In this document: positions 45,801 to 56,706 of the stretch, in pieces | Position numbering within the stretch: the stretch's first letter is position 1 | Layout of the letters: every line of letters begins with the position of its first letter | Source of the DNA: Euonymus europaeus | Lineage: Eukaryota > Streptophyta > Magnoliopsida > Celastrales > Celastraceae | Direction: 5' to 3' | Length of the DNA stretch: 64,000 nt | Assembly (NCBI GenBank): GCA_963580455.1 | Contig: OY756972.1 | Coordinates: forward strand, 20,723,001 to 20,787,000 | Position numbers and translations under genes: made by a program | Notes under the pieces: generated by a model | Database searches by the model: none | Told to the model about the DNA's origin: nothing | What the model saw: the letters and a program-made list of their open reading frames with translations, nothing else

Positions 45801-48800
45801 GTTTGTAATTGAAGTAAACATACAATTATCCACATAGATTTATGAGGCTAAGTGCCAAATGGGGACACACCACACACAAAGAATTGGAGAGAACAATGTG
45901 TTGTCCAGCCATTGAATTTGTAGGCATAAATTTGGTCAGAGATGTGGACCTCACAAGCAAGAAAAAGAGTAAAGAGAGAAAGTGAGAGAACAGAAGGAGA
46001 GAAGGAAAGACAGACAAAATACACTGAAAAGAAGAACTGTCCATGTATAGTAATTCTTTGCACAAGAAATTTTAATAAGCTTAAGGACACAAGTAGACAT
46101 GTATATTAAGTACAAGAAACAAAGGATGCTGAGATGTTTTACCAGTAATGATCCATGATAGTTTCAGTGAAAAAACAATAACGAGATAAAAACTAAACTG
46201 TGAAACTTGTCTTACCAGTAGATGATCCACGACGCCTTATTGCAGACCAACAAACTACAAGAGGTGCAGTACATACCATTAATGCAAAAGGAGACCTAGG
46301 ATGAACAAGCCTAATAATCTTGGTGTCTAATCTTGTGGATTCTCAATTTATAATTAATGATGATGTTAATGAAACAGGCAGTTCTAATCCTTAAAGAAGA
46401 GACAGAGTCTAGTTATTACTGGCAATCAATTCTTCTTCTCAAAAAAGGAATTGCATGAAAGAACACATCACTTGTGTAAAAGCATTTAGATGTAATTCAG
46501 TGTTTTAAGTTTTTTTTTTAAAGTTTTGTTGAACCTTATTGAAATGACAATTCATTCTTAAAGTGTTTAGTGAATTGATTATGGGTTTGATTTACCTAAA
46601 CAGGCTTGTTTTGTAACTAAGAACTTCCTCTCAACAAATAGACCAAGTTGGGCAACCTATTTTTGCCTAAATAGGTTCAAAATTCAACTCTGAGGCCCAG
46701 CCCAGAGGAAAAATAAATGAGATGGGAGTAATGTCCTTCACGTGAGAAAGAAACAAAAAAAGTCCAAACAAAATCTAAGGATAGATCACAAAAGGGGCCA
46801 ATAGCCAATGAGAGGGGCCAGTATAAAAAGAAAGTGGATTATGATTTATGAGAGATCACTAGGGGGAGGTGGCTCCCCCAAAAACTCAGAATGACAACAA
46901 CAATAGCTGTTAGCTGCTTCACACACTCTCTCTTCTCTCTCTCATACCTTTTTATACAGTAACTATTTACTGCTGCTCTCCTTACTTTGGTATTTGGTGA
47001 GGGAGACCCTTAAATACGACTAGGAATGCATCTTTGCTTTGCATCCTATGTTACTCTGCTTCTGCTAGACCTACTAATTAAACCCTTTTTACTCCACCAT
47101 CTAATATTTGTCACTACTCTATCTGTCTCTCTCTCGTCAAAATCTATAGCCATATGTCATGTCACAATCGCCTTAGATTCTCTTCCATCTGGTTTCCTCA
47201 AGAGAAGTTTCCATTTCTCTCCTTGCAATTAAAGAATGGTATTTGAAGGACGAGGGATTTCTTGGGTAAGGTTAACCTGAATTGACAACTAGTTTCCTGT
47301 TGGGATCAATTATCAATCAGAACAAAGCACACAACCCTAAACTAATTCCATATGAGTGAAAAAGAATTTAAAGGTTATGGTTGTACAGCTCTGAGGGAGA
47401 GTTTTAAGGAGTTGGGTGGACTGCTGCTTCTCTGTGAGGAATTTTATCAAATACTTTGTGACCATCACTTGTCACCACCAACACTGTCATACAAGTAATG
47501 CCTTTACTTTCATGGTCCAAAAATGCCAATACCCATTTGCTTGTTAATGGAATTAAACCATGAAAATGTTATACTTTTTATAGTAACTGTGTTTTTTAAG
47601 ATGAAACATGATTGACTTGCCAAGGAATGTGACAAAGGACCAGCTAAACCCAAGCCAGGACAGACCTGGCCATCCCACTCCCTGACACCAATTTTGAAAT
47701 ATCACAAGAGCATTTTTTGTGAATCCCTTCTGGGCCAACTAAGGATTTTTGAATTTCTTCAGGGATTCGTCATGAAAAAATACAAATTTACCACATCATC
47801 AGTAAATCCATGTGGGACTGGGAACTGCTAATCCTCTTGTATGTGTGTGTGCAGGTTTGGGACCAACTAGATATCAACTTATTACAGCAAATCTTCCTAG
47901 CAGCCGACATTATTTGATTGCACATATGATCCCATCTAAAAGGTTTCTGCGAATTGGTCAACCGTGCCATGATTTTACCAAATACTAGTATAAATATGCA
48001 GCAGCTTCCCAAATAGCATGCGCCAAGTAAACTAATGCAGTCACTGAAAGACTAGCTAGATATTCCTTCAACCTTCAGTAAACTTATAATGCGGGTGATT
48101 CAGGGACGAACATTCCAGACATCTAATACCAGCATCACCAACAGCAGATTGATCTAATCTAATTAGGGTAGTATGCATGTCTTCGAGATAAGCATAGAAT
48201 ACCTAATGTGCAAAATAACTCACCTAGAAGGCTTTGCTCAAATGCAGTCCCTCAAAAAACAAAAAAGATCATATGTCAAGTTTACATGCATAACAGGGCA
48301 CTACGTGAGAGTCTACAAACAGTCATCATAAATGTGTAAATTGCTTGAAGTGAATGAATACAGAACAAGTAGTAAAATTGAGATCATATAAATACAAATT
48401 CTACCAGATACTGCTTACACAGAACCGGCCACGTCGGTCCCTTCAGGGACATCCAATTTTTAAAAAGAATGCAGACCTTCCATATTTCTTCACAAGTAAC
48501 AATGACCTACGGAGCTTACTAAAGGCTTACTGGAATTCGCAAGTGTTAAAACTCTTTAAAAGAAGCACCTTGTGAAGAAACACAAATTGTCGTGGTCGAT
48601 GCATAAAAAAATAACAAGTTTCCTCTCTTTCTTATTGAAGTAATGTAAAAAACTATCAGTTTCTACTGCATAACATCCTATGATTGCACAACAACTGTAG
48701 CAGAATCCTTGTCAACGGCAGCCCTTCTATTACTATTGATGTATTGGAAATAAAATAAGTCTGCCACTCCTCTCTTTCCCTGGGCTTAAAGCAACGATAG

Positions 48801-49384
48801 TTTCTCACAAGCAGATGAAAGATGATTGGATGAATACATGTATCAAAGCAATTTCCATAACAAGCTGCACAATATTGGGTCATCTCTAGAAATTGAGCTA
48901 AAAGACTAAATCGAAAATATATTTCAAGCAAACTAATACTAAAGAATAAAGAAATATCAACGACTATCATATATAAATATCAACTCCACATTATCCTTAC
49001 ATGCTACAATTACAGCTGATAAGTACAGCGCATATTTTAACGGTTGAGACAATTGATGTCTCAGATCTAGCTACAAGCATGAAAAATGGCTACCAGTCAC
49101 CACCTTCTCACTAATGACGTAAGCAACTGCAAAACATGAGTTAATAATTCTATGTGAGTATTGAGTAATTACCCTCTCAGTGCAGGGTTGCTGGTGGGTG
49201 TCAGCGTTATAAAATGAACACAAGCAAGCCAAATATTTAGTACGCATAAAACAAAACAAGGGAATCATTTACTGGATGGTTGAAAACTTTTAATTCAGGA
49301 TATTCATCTTTTAAATTATATATCAGAGTGGAGATACAAGCTGGAGATGGATCATTCAGTCTCATCCAGCTTCTAACCCAATCT
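45801..49384. other. Spacer without recognised gene
   Basis: Several short ORFs (for example 45826-46090 minus, 47026-47232 plus, 48656-48970 minus) have low-complexity or unremarkable translations and are not called. A TATA-like CAGTATAAAAAG near 46,820 is followed by a CT-rich tract, so a non-coding transcript is possible but unsupported. Confidence 0.35.
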
Positions 49385-49802
49385 TCAGAAGACAGACTAT
49401 GAAAGAAAGAAAAAAGAACCCCATAAGTTCAATTCCTATTGCCCTTCCCCCAATCCCCAACTCCCTCAAACGTATTCACCTATTCTTCAAAATTCAATTT
49501 ATAGCAAACTCCACCTAGGGCGATCTTAATTAGCCTGGTAGTTCTCAGCTAAAGAACAAAATTCGTATTTTGCTTACTATATTTAAGTACTTCAAGGGCT
49601 TCAAGCTCCTCAATTGTACAAGGAAAGACTCAACCAGGAAGCATCAAGCAAATGATAAAAGGACACAGAGCAAATGTCACCAAAAAAAAAAAAACAATTT
49701 GCAAGTGTGAGTGACAAGCAACAAAACCTTAACAAAAATTGAATCCAAGGGCAAAAATTGGAGATGTCACTCTCATACTCGTTAGAAAAAAAATATTTGT
49801 AC

Positions 49803-52116
49803 CTCAAATAGTTCAAATGGACTGCCACGTCTGTATACATCATCCTTATTGTCCTTATCATTGGGAAGAACAGAGAAGAATAGTGTTGTCCATCCAATAA
49901 GTAAAACAGCAGTGCTCCCCATTGTGTCTAAGATAAACATATATGGTGGAATATGGCCAGATGTTGCTGCACTTATAATTAATCCTAACTGCCAAAAATA
50001 AAGTTCAGTCAAGAAAGTTGTCGTTGGTAAATACCATTTTGAATAAAGAAATAAGATAAGCAATATGAGACTAAGGCTATGCTTGGCATGAGGATTGGGA
50101 GGGTTTATAAAAGTAAACTCTTACTTGGTATTTATAAATATTGGGAGAGGTTGGGAGAGATTCGTGAACCCCTTCGAACACCTTGAAAAGCTCATACCAA
50201 GCAAGGATTCAGAGGGGTTCGTTTCCCAATCTGTTCCAACAGCTCTCTCAAGCAGGGCCTAAACTATCATTATTCTTCAATGGACTAATCATACAGCACA
50301 TTGACTAAGAAAACCTAATTGAAACAAAGACATGTAGCAAAGATATAGAACCAAAAGAAAAGAAAATAACGAGCCTTGTCACAAAGCCAACATCCATATA
50401 TTCTTAGTCTAGTCACAAAATTAGGAAGGCATGTATTCAAAAGCTTTACTTGTGTATTGCACAACTACTAATAGCATCAGGATTATGGGACTACTAAAGA
50501 AATAAGGATTTTTTTTGGCATTGTGCCCTTAGTTGCTTGCATGAGATTAATGATGAATTACATGCCATCATTTCAAGTTTACACAGCCGGGAGAATCATA
50601 GTTACCCTCCTGCACGTGTTCATCACAAATTTACGACAATTAATTGTTACACAATGAAAGGATGTAGCAATTGGTTTCTATTGGTATTGGATAACAGAAC
50701 AGGCCCCAAGTAAATTGCTACGTTGACAAATGATAGCAAACATGAATTGAATTGGCCGCTAACACGATACTTGAATTGGCTGCTAACATGATACGCAGTT
50801 TCAAAAAATGGCACAATTGCATATATTTAGATAAATATATTAACAGTCCTACGAGACAGCACAGGAAGGAAAGTTGAAACAAGTTACAAGAACAAAACTT
50901 TAACCAAGGGAAGGGAAGGGAAGAGAAAACAGAAGATGTTGTGCAACCCAAATAGCAGTAATAAAACCAACAATTAACCACACAAGAACCTGGAGATATC
51001 TATATTTATATGAGACAGTGGTTAAGCAAGCAAGTTCGGTTACAGGGACTACAATAACCTTGGAAGACAATGACCAAGATAAGCCAAGTTTGAGACGCTA
51101 CTCTCCAGGAAGACAACCCAAAACACAAACCTAAAGACATCCAAGACAATCCTAGATTACAGCAAACGATATATAAATATACTAATTCTAAAAGTAATCC
51201 CAACCCTTAACCCTCTTTTAACATCTAACGGTTGTAATTCAAGACATACACAGTCTATTAAGCAAGTTTGTGACAGAAGACATACCGGAATCCCCAAAGC
51301 CCATGAATTGGTAGCAGTTTTAACAGCCTTGGACAAACCATTCATTCCTCGGCCATCCTCTGCATAACCCCCGAGGAAGTATGCACTCAGAAACCAACCT
51401 GCCAAGAGTATTACCGTGTCTCACGACCGCCTTCACTTATAATTATAATATTAATGATGATGGAGATGAGGAGGAAGAACAGTAGTAAACTTTCCCAAAT
51501 TATGATAACAGAAGCAGCGTCACAAACATACCAGCAATATAAGGGTCAGCTGTACGGAGAGTTTCGAGGTCAAGAACAGATAACCAATGGTTGAATCTCC
51601 CAATTGCAGAGAATAAAAGCAATGCCAGAACATCCCCGACAGCAAGCAGAGCCACGCGACTACGAAAATCAAACAATTTAAACCCTTTACCCTGATCACA
51701 CAATTAACAGACACAAACCAATACAATTTGAAAGAAAAAGGTTCAGAAAAACAGAGAGACAATTACTTTTAGAAGTTAGAACCATATAAATATACCCATT
51801 TGTCTATCCGCGAAGATGAGCTCGTTTTCTCAAGCTGGACGACACCCTCCAAAGGAACACTCTCATGACCCACGAAGAGGGTTTCGTCGCTTGTGAAAGG
51901 AGTAGGACGGGGAGGAGTTTGCCTGGTTGCAGAGCCCGAGTCGATCCCTCCATCGGCCTTCGCGAGAGAGAGATTAGGACGTCTGGTATGACTTCTGGTA
52001 GAGAAAAATCTGTTTTTTCGATTGTTGGTGAACAAAGTTGGATTTGGGACGAATTTGATAGGAGATGGAATAGTGGTCGAGAGACCTCTACCTGGAGCAG
52101 GTCCTAGAAACAGCAT
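49803..52116 (-). CDS. DUF3054 membrane protein, plastid-targeted
   Basis: Four supported coding exons on the minus strand: 52116-51796, 51691-51532, 51398-51286, 49988-49803, giving 260 residues up to a final donor at 49,802. The first ~70 residues are rich in Ser, Thr, Arg and Pro with few acids (FTNNRKNRFFSTRSHTRRPN), as in a chloroplast transit peptide. The rest matches the DUF3054 family: VGDVLALLLFSAIGRFNHW, TADPYIAGWFLSAYFLGG, KTATNSWALGIPLGLIISA, TSGHIPPYMFILDTMGSTAV and DVYRRGSPFELFE. It has about four hydrophobic helices. Its biochemical role is not known to me. ATG 52116 is the first true start codon. The terminal exon is unresolved. A strong polypyrimidine acceptor at 49,397 would add only Ser-Val-Phe and a stop (49,396-49,385); an alternative lies near 49,620. 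Read-through of the last donor would stop at 49,782. Confidence 0.85.
50075..50259. mobile_element. Tourist-like MITE in DUF3054 intron 3
   Basis: 185 bp flanked by TAA at 50072-50074 and 50260-50262. The left end GGCTATGCTTGGCATGAG and the reverse complement of the right end, GGCCCTGCTTGAGAGAG, are similar and resemble the GGCC(C/T)TGTTTGG type of PIF/Harbinger MITEs. It sits within the 1.3-kb third intron and has no coding capacity. Confidence 0.65.
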
Positions 52117-52880
52117 GTCCACCGGTCCTCTCTAATTTCCTTCAAAAATACCTTTTCCCTGAATTAATTCAATTTTTGAGCAATTTATGTAATCTCATAA
52201 GTAAGAACTCATACAGTAATCTTTTACTATCAGAAAACAAGCCAAGTTTAATCTGTTTTTTTTGTGTCGAGAGTTCTAGAATACATTTGTTATGGAAATC
52301 TTGCCTTTCAGGTAAAAAATGAATTTAATAAACATTCCATTCAAGTTCAACATAATCATCATACAAAACGTACTGTGTCAAGTCGCGATTTTTATTTGTC
52401 CAACAATGGTTTCATATCCCCTGACCTTTTCTTTTCAGTTTGCTGGGCACCGGGACACGAGGACTTGCAACAGGACAACAAGAGCACCGGAACAGGACCA
52501 CAGTATCTTCTCATTCTCTGTTGCTCTGCAGCTTCGTCGCCAAAAATGGAAGAAATTTGAAGCACTACTAGTCTACTACCAGCATTTTGAGGATAACAAG
52601 AAGGCACATGAACAGAGATTTCCAATACTGGAAGGAGGTAATAAGTTGATCATAGAGGCCAGGCCAGGAACTCTCCAAAACAACTTGACCTAATATTTTA
52701 TAAAAAAAAACAACAACTTGACCAATCGGCTCAACCCAATAGTCCAACCTATTGAATAAAATTTTCCCCATAGTTATTCCATAAGCATTTCAATCCAAAA
52801 AAACTAGCCTGCTGGATAAAGTTTGGTTCGGACCAATTTTTTCCATGTACATCCCAAAAAAATCCTATTCTCTAAACGCC
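52117..52880. other. Spacer between DUF3054 gene and the chimeric pseudogene
   Basis: Probable promoter of the minus-strand DUF3054 gene plus unassigned DNA. A plus-strand frame (52319-52693) contains a basic segment QLRRQKWKKFEALLVYYQHF that looks protein-like, but no family was recognised. Confidence 0.35.
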
Positions 52881-53498
52881 CTATGGCGCAAACCCTATCA
52901 CCCTTTTTCTCTTTCGATTATTTTCAACTTCTCTCGTCTGCTCATCTCTATTTTGCTCCCTCAAAAACTCAACTCATTTCCGTTCGCGGCGATAAATTGC
53001 TTCCTTGCAAGAGAGCTACCATGACGTTTCGAAGTGCTCTATCGGACCAGATCGTGAGGTGGAGCTCCATTGTAGGAGCACGATCTATCTCTTCATGGTG
53101 GGGTAGCGTAGAGCCAGGTTCCATTTAAGGATCCGATTCTTGGAGTCACAGAAGCCACAACACATTCGACGTCTGTCTCTGACAGGCCCACAGTTTACGA
53201 GATCCTTCCTAAATTTGCCCTCCCGAGCGGCCTCTTACCGAACTCGGTCACGGACTACACACTCCAAGACGACGGAAGTTTCATTGTCATTTTGGAGAGG
53301 GCTTGTTACACCTCGAACTTGAAGAGCATTCAGGTCCAGAGATTCTTCCTCCGGTTCGATGTTGATGAGATTAGAGTGGATTTGCCTCCAAATGATAGTA
53401 TTTACTTTCAAGTTGGGATCATCAATAGGAAGCTCGATGTTGATCAATTCAAGATTGTTCTTTCTTTGTTGAGTTATCAAGCTCAGTTAATCTATTGA
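52880..53498 (+). pseudogene. Chimeric pseudogene: aspartate aminotransferase start fused to DUF538 fragment
   Basis: Two unrelated gene pieces are joined. The first, from ATG 53021, encodes GARSISSWWGSVEPG. It resembles the presequence end and mature start of plant mitochondrial aspartate aminotransferase (SSWW-SVEP-PKDPILGVTEAF in relatives). About 4 extra bases after EPG shift the frame, giving a stop at 53126-53128, while KDPILGVTEA continues in another frame (53127-53156). In that second frame the sequence turns into a DUF538 domain: SVSDRPTVYEILPKF, SGLLPNSVTDYTLQDDG, then SIQVQRFFLRFDVDEIRVDL, DSIYFQVGIINRKLDVDQFK. About 20 residues usual after CY (an FDYLVYY-type segment) are missing in frame, and the end diverges before a stop at 53,498. 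The region upstream of 53021 is probably the old aminotransferase leader. The joint lies near 53,157-53,170. Neither part can give a normal protein. Confidence 0.75.
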
Positions 53499-54844
53499 TC
53501 ACTTTTGGCCTTTTCTTATCTTCTTTAGATGCATCTTTTTTAAGCACTCTCGCATCTCAACACTTGCAGACGCTTTCATAGGTGGGAATGTGCACTACTC
53601 AATGAACCAATGGATAGCTCTCAATCTTTATGCACACACCATTGAACAAACACATGCGTAATTAAACAATATTACCAAAGTTTCCCAATCCAGTTCAAAT
53701 GAGAGAACCTAACCATCCAACTTTTAAAAACCAGTGCTTGAAAACACAACTTCGGAGACTTTAAAGACATGAAAAGGTAAGAATTCATGTTCATGCACAG
53801 AGCAATCCTTCTTTCACAACATAACTTCCATCTGAAAAACAAGCTTTTAAACGAAATTATATCAAACAATCAAAATTATACAGATGAAAAGGTTGGTGCT
53901 CATATTCTATGGGTGTAAAATTGTCTGTCATGCGAATAGCAATCAGAACGAGGAATCATTTTATAATCATCGCAACCAACCCTCTATCAACGATTCATTT
54001 CTATCTCTACCAAACTGTACGCAACAGAAGAAACGAAGAAACTCGGAGAAAAATAATAGGAAAGCAAATACACATGATTACATCAATGGAGGCTGCGTCG
54101 ATTTGAAATTTCGATCGACTTACGCAACTTATATATAGGAAGAAAAGTGAAGTGAAGGAACCATACGTGCTTGCCGAAATCCTAACCCTAGCGAACGATC
54201 CGTGTTTAAGGCCCACATCACGGTGGGTTTCGGCCCAAACATTATTAAAACGGGCTTAAAGACAGATCCATCTGCGAAACCACTACAGCTCGGGCGATCA
54301 GTGCTGATTTTTTGTGGCTTTTTTTTCTTCTTCCTTCTGAACAATTAATTAATAATAAAGTTTTTTTTTAGAAGAATTAATTAATAATAAAGTTTGGTCC
54401 TTTGACAAGACTAATCACCTTTTAAATTTATTTATATTTTTTTGTTAGCATATCACATCTCCATGTACCCGCAAAATAAAATGGAATTAATTATGTGGTG
54501 GACTTACTATTTAGACAAAACTCGACAAAAACTAAGTAGAAAATGTCAAGTTTTGAATGCTTAAATTTACAGACAAAATAGTGATCGGACTACAATTATA
54601 AGGATATTAGACTAGACAAGTATATATTTTAGAAAAATCCAAGATTTACCTAACAAAATTGGGATTTGTCATGATCACCATATATTAGTCTACCTTTCTC
54701 ATTTTTGAAATGTCTCCCTCTAATAAATTCAAAGCTAGTATAAGCAATATGTGTTTAGACTAACCTCGCTCGCCTCGAGGACATGCGGGCTTCCAATTAT
54801 GCAAGTAAGGTAATCCAGTGGGGTGGCTGAAGACTCGAATGATT
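53499..54844. other. Spacer, no recognised gene
   Basis: No gene recognised. A short AATTAATTAATAATAAAGTTT stretch is repeated locally near 54,343-54,394. Confidence 0.35.
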
Positions 54845-55130
54845 GATCACCTAGATTAAATCAAGTTCTGAAATAAGTAATATGTTTAAAATTTGAATCC
54901 AAACACATAAAAATTGTCCGATTTAAAATCGAGTCCAAGTTCAAACGCAAAAAATATTGCTCGATTTAGTTATCCAGATACTGACTGAGGATGGATTATT
55001 GTCCGATTTACTTGTTGGGATAAATCAATTTGGTTATGATCAATTAAATACATGCATCCGAAAATCTAAACCAATTATGATATGTACATGCAAATATTTT
55101 CTAAACATCTATATATTGTTCACCCCAAAA
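54845..55130 (+). repeat. Dispersed AT-rich repeat, copy
   Basis: Member of the family described at 16740-17010. It has GATTAAATCAAGTTCTGAAA, TTTGAATCCAAACACATAAA, GGATTATTGTCCGATTTA, ACATGCAAATATTTTCTAAA and a final TTCACCCC. The copy is comparatively complete. No coding content. Confidence 0.55.
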
Positions 55131-56210
55131 CTAATATTTTGTGCGACAACTAGATTTTCGAGTTTAATTAATTAACTCACCGTGAGATGAGATCATAACT
55201 AGATTTTTTCTGGTGTGTGAGGGAGATCGCTCCCGAATTGGAATATAAACACGGGATCGAATAATCTATGACCCCACACAGTGAGATCCGCCATGCCACC
55301 AAAGCTACCCCACAGGATCGGGTAACTAGTCTCCCTATTTATGAAAATTCATACATAATACAAGCGTTCATCATGGGAATTTGGATCTGAATAAACTTAT
55401 TGTGTGTTTATTTTATAATCAATTAAATACACAAAAATCAGCTTGGACTTTTTACCCTATTTAACTGATTTCCTTCACGATACCTCGAGTGTTGCCTTGC
55501 ATGGCTTGCAAATCGTCTGTGTGTATACATATTGGCGACTTTTCTACGTTTCTGATAACCTTATTAAACACCCCTGAGGCTGTGTTTGACTCTTGTCCAA
55601 GACTTCAACAACCAATGAGCATAGCTAATTATGAAATAAATATTTTTTGCATTAAATAAAAGAAACGATCAATCAATTACATCTTCATTAAAGCATACCT
55701 GCAGATGATGACAAATACAATGAGCTATAAAAAGTCATATTGAGACTACTTTTTATCTTCCAACCGACTGGCGGGTTCTCTAATTCATTGCTGGCACCAT
55801 GGCCTTCACGTAAATGATAAAACCATCAATCTTCTGAAAGATGGCTTTTCATTATATATAATTGTCAAAATAAACATATTTTTCAATATCAATGTGCATC
55901 ACTGACAAGCAATTTTATTTAAAATTAATATCTAACTTGTCCTTATATCATAACTTTCAACACTCAAATTTGTCTCCATATACTAAACGGACGGCATCTT
56001 CATCTTCAAGCATCTCTACCTCAACTCAGTTGTCTTTGTTAGTTCTATATATCAAGAGTCCTGGAATTGGTCTTCTTTCTACAACTGCAATTGTCTCTTT
56101 CAATATTGTTCAAAAGCTATCCCTTCACGTTTTATTTGTGTTTGGCCATTTAAAGCCTAACCGCCTCATATATCTTTTCTGGGTCTTAATTAAAATCACT
56201 GGAGAGAAAT
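55131..56210. other. Spacer and upstream region of the DUF688-like gene
   Basis: No gene recognised before 56,211. The stretch from about 56,100 probably holds the leader of the DUF688-like gene. Confidence 0.35.
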
Positions 56211-56706
56211 ATGAATCACAACAACAAAGTTCACAATTCACATGGAAACGTACCCTTTCAATGGGAGAACAAGCCCGGGGTCTCCAAGCTCATGACGTGC
56301 CCTAAAGAAGGCCATGAAGATCCCTCTAATATTCTCCATAAGCTTCCACCATCGCCTTGTCCAGTCGAAGGCGTCGAGAATTCGGGCGTCCGGCCAGGGC
56401 ATCCCGATCCCTCTTCCTCCATGCGCCTTCCAGACTTCTTTAAGGAGTTCTTCAAGAAAGGGGCTGAGAAAGTATGATCAAGACCCTTTTCTGGCAGCCT
56501 ATAAGGAGTGCACCAAGAGCAGTAAGAAAGGTAATTTATTGTCCAGGAATATTGAAGATGGGTACTCTAGAGTGTTGAAGAAAAGTGTTTTGGGGTTCTC
56601 TTCATGTAAGACGTCGTCCTGCAGCGTTAGGGAAGATAGTGTCGTGAGAAGTTCTCAGCTTCCCGGTAGAAAAAGAAGGGCAGAGAAACATGAGAAATCA
56701 CACTGA
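56211..56706 (+). pseudogene. DUF688-like gene broken by a frameshift
   Basis: The first frame starts at ATG 56211 with MNHNNKVHNSHGNVPFQWEN and KPGVSKLMTC. The VPF-WENKPGVSK motif is typical of plant DUF688-type proteins of unknown function, followed by a Pro-rich KLPPSPCP. The family-like continuation IPIPLPPCAFQ, SSSRKGLRKYDQDPFLAAYK and ECTKSSKKGN lies in the next frame (+1) and runs to a stop at 56,706. The switch must fall between about 56,355 and 56,395, where no intron signals fit. The simplest cause is one inserted base (or two lost) near the GTCGAGAATTCGGGC stretch. The uncorrected first frame stops at 56,477 (88 residues). A real null allele and an assembly error are equally possible. 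Without the shift the protein would be about 165 residues. Confidence 0.65.

Noticed and set aside
45826..46090. Two overlapping minus-strand ORFs rich in Phe, Leu and Ser
   Set aside because: Arise from a GA-rich tract on the plus strand; low complexity, no homology recognised.
52319..52693. ORF with a protein-like segment QLRRQKWKKFEALL and a GHRDTRTC stretch suggesting a zinc knuckle
   Set aside because: The Cys/His spacing does not fit a CCHC knuckle, no upstream partner Cys is in frame, and no family was recognised.
53140..53322. ORF MESQKPQHIRRLSLTG as a gene
   Set aside because: Out of frame with the DUF538 fragment it overlaps; a shadow frame.
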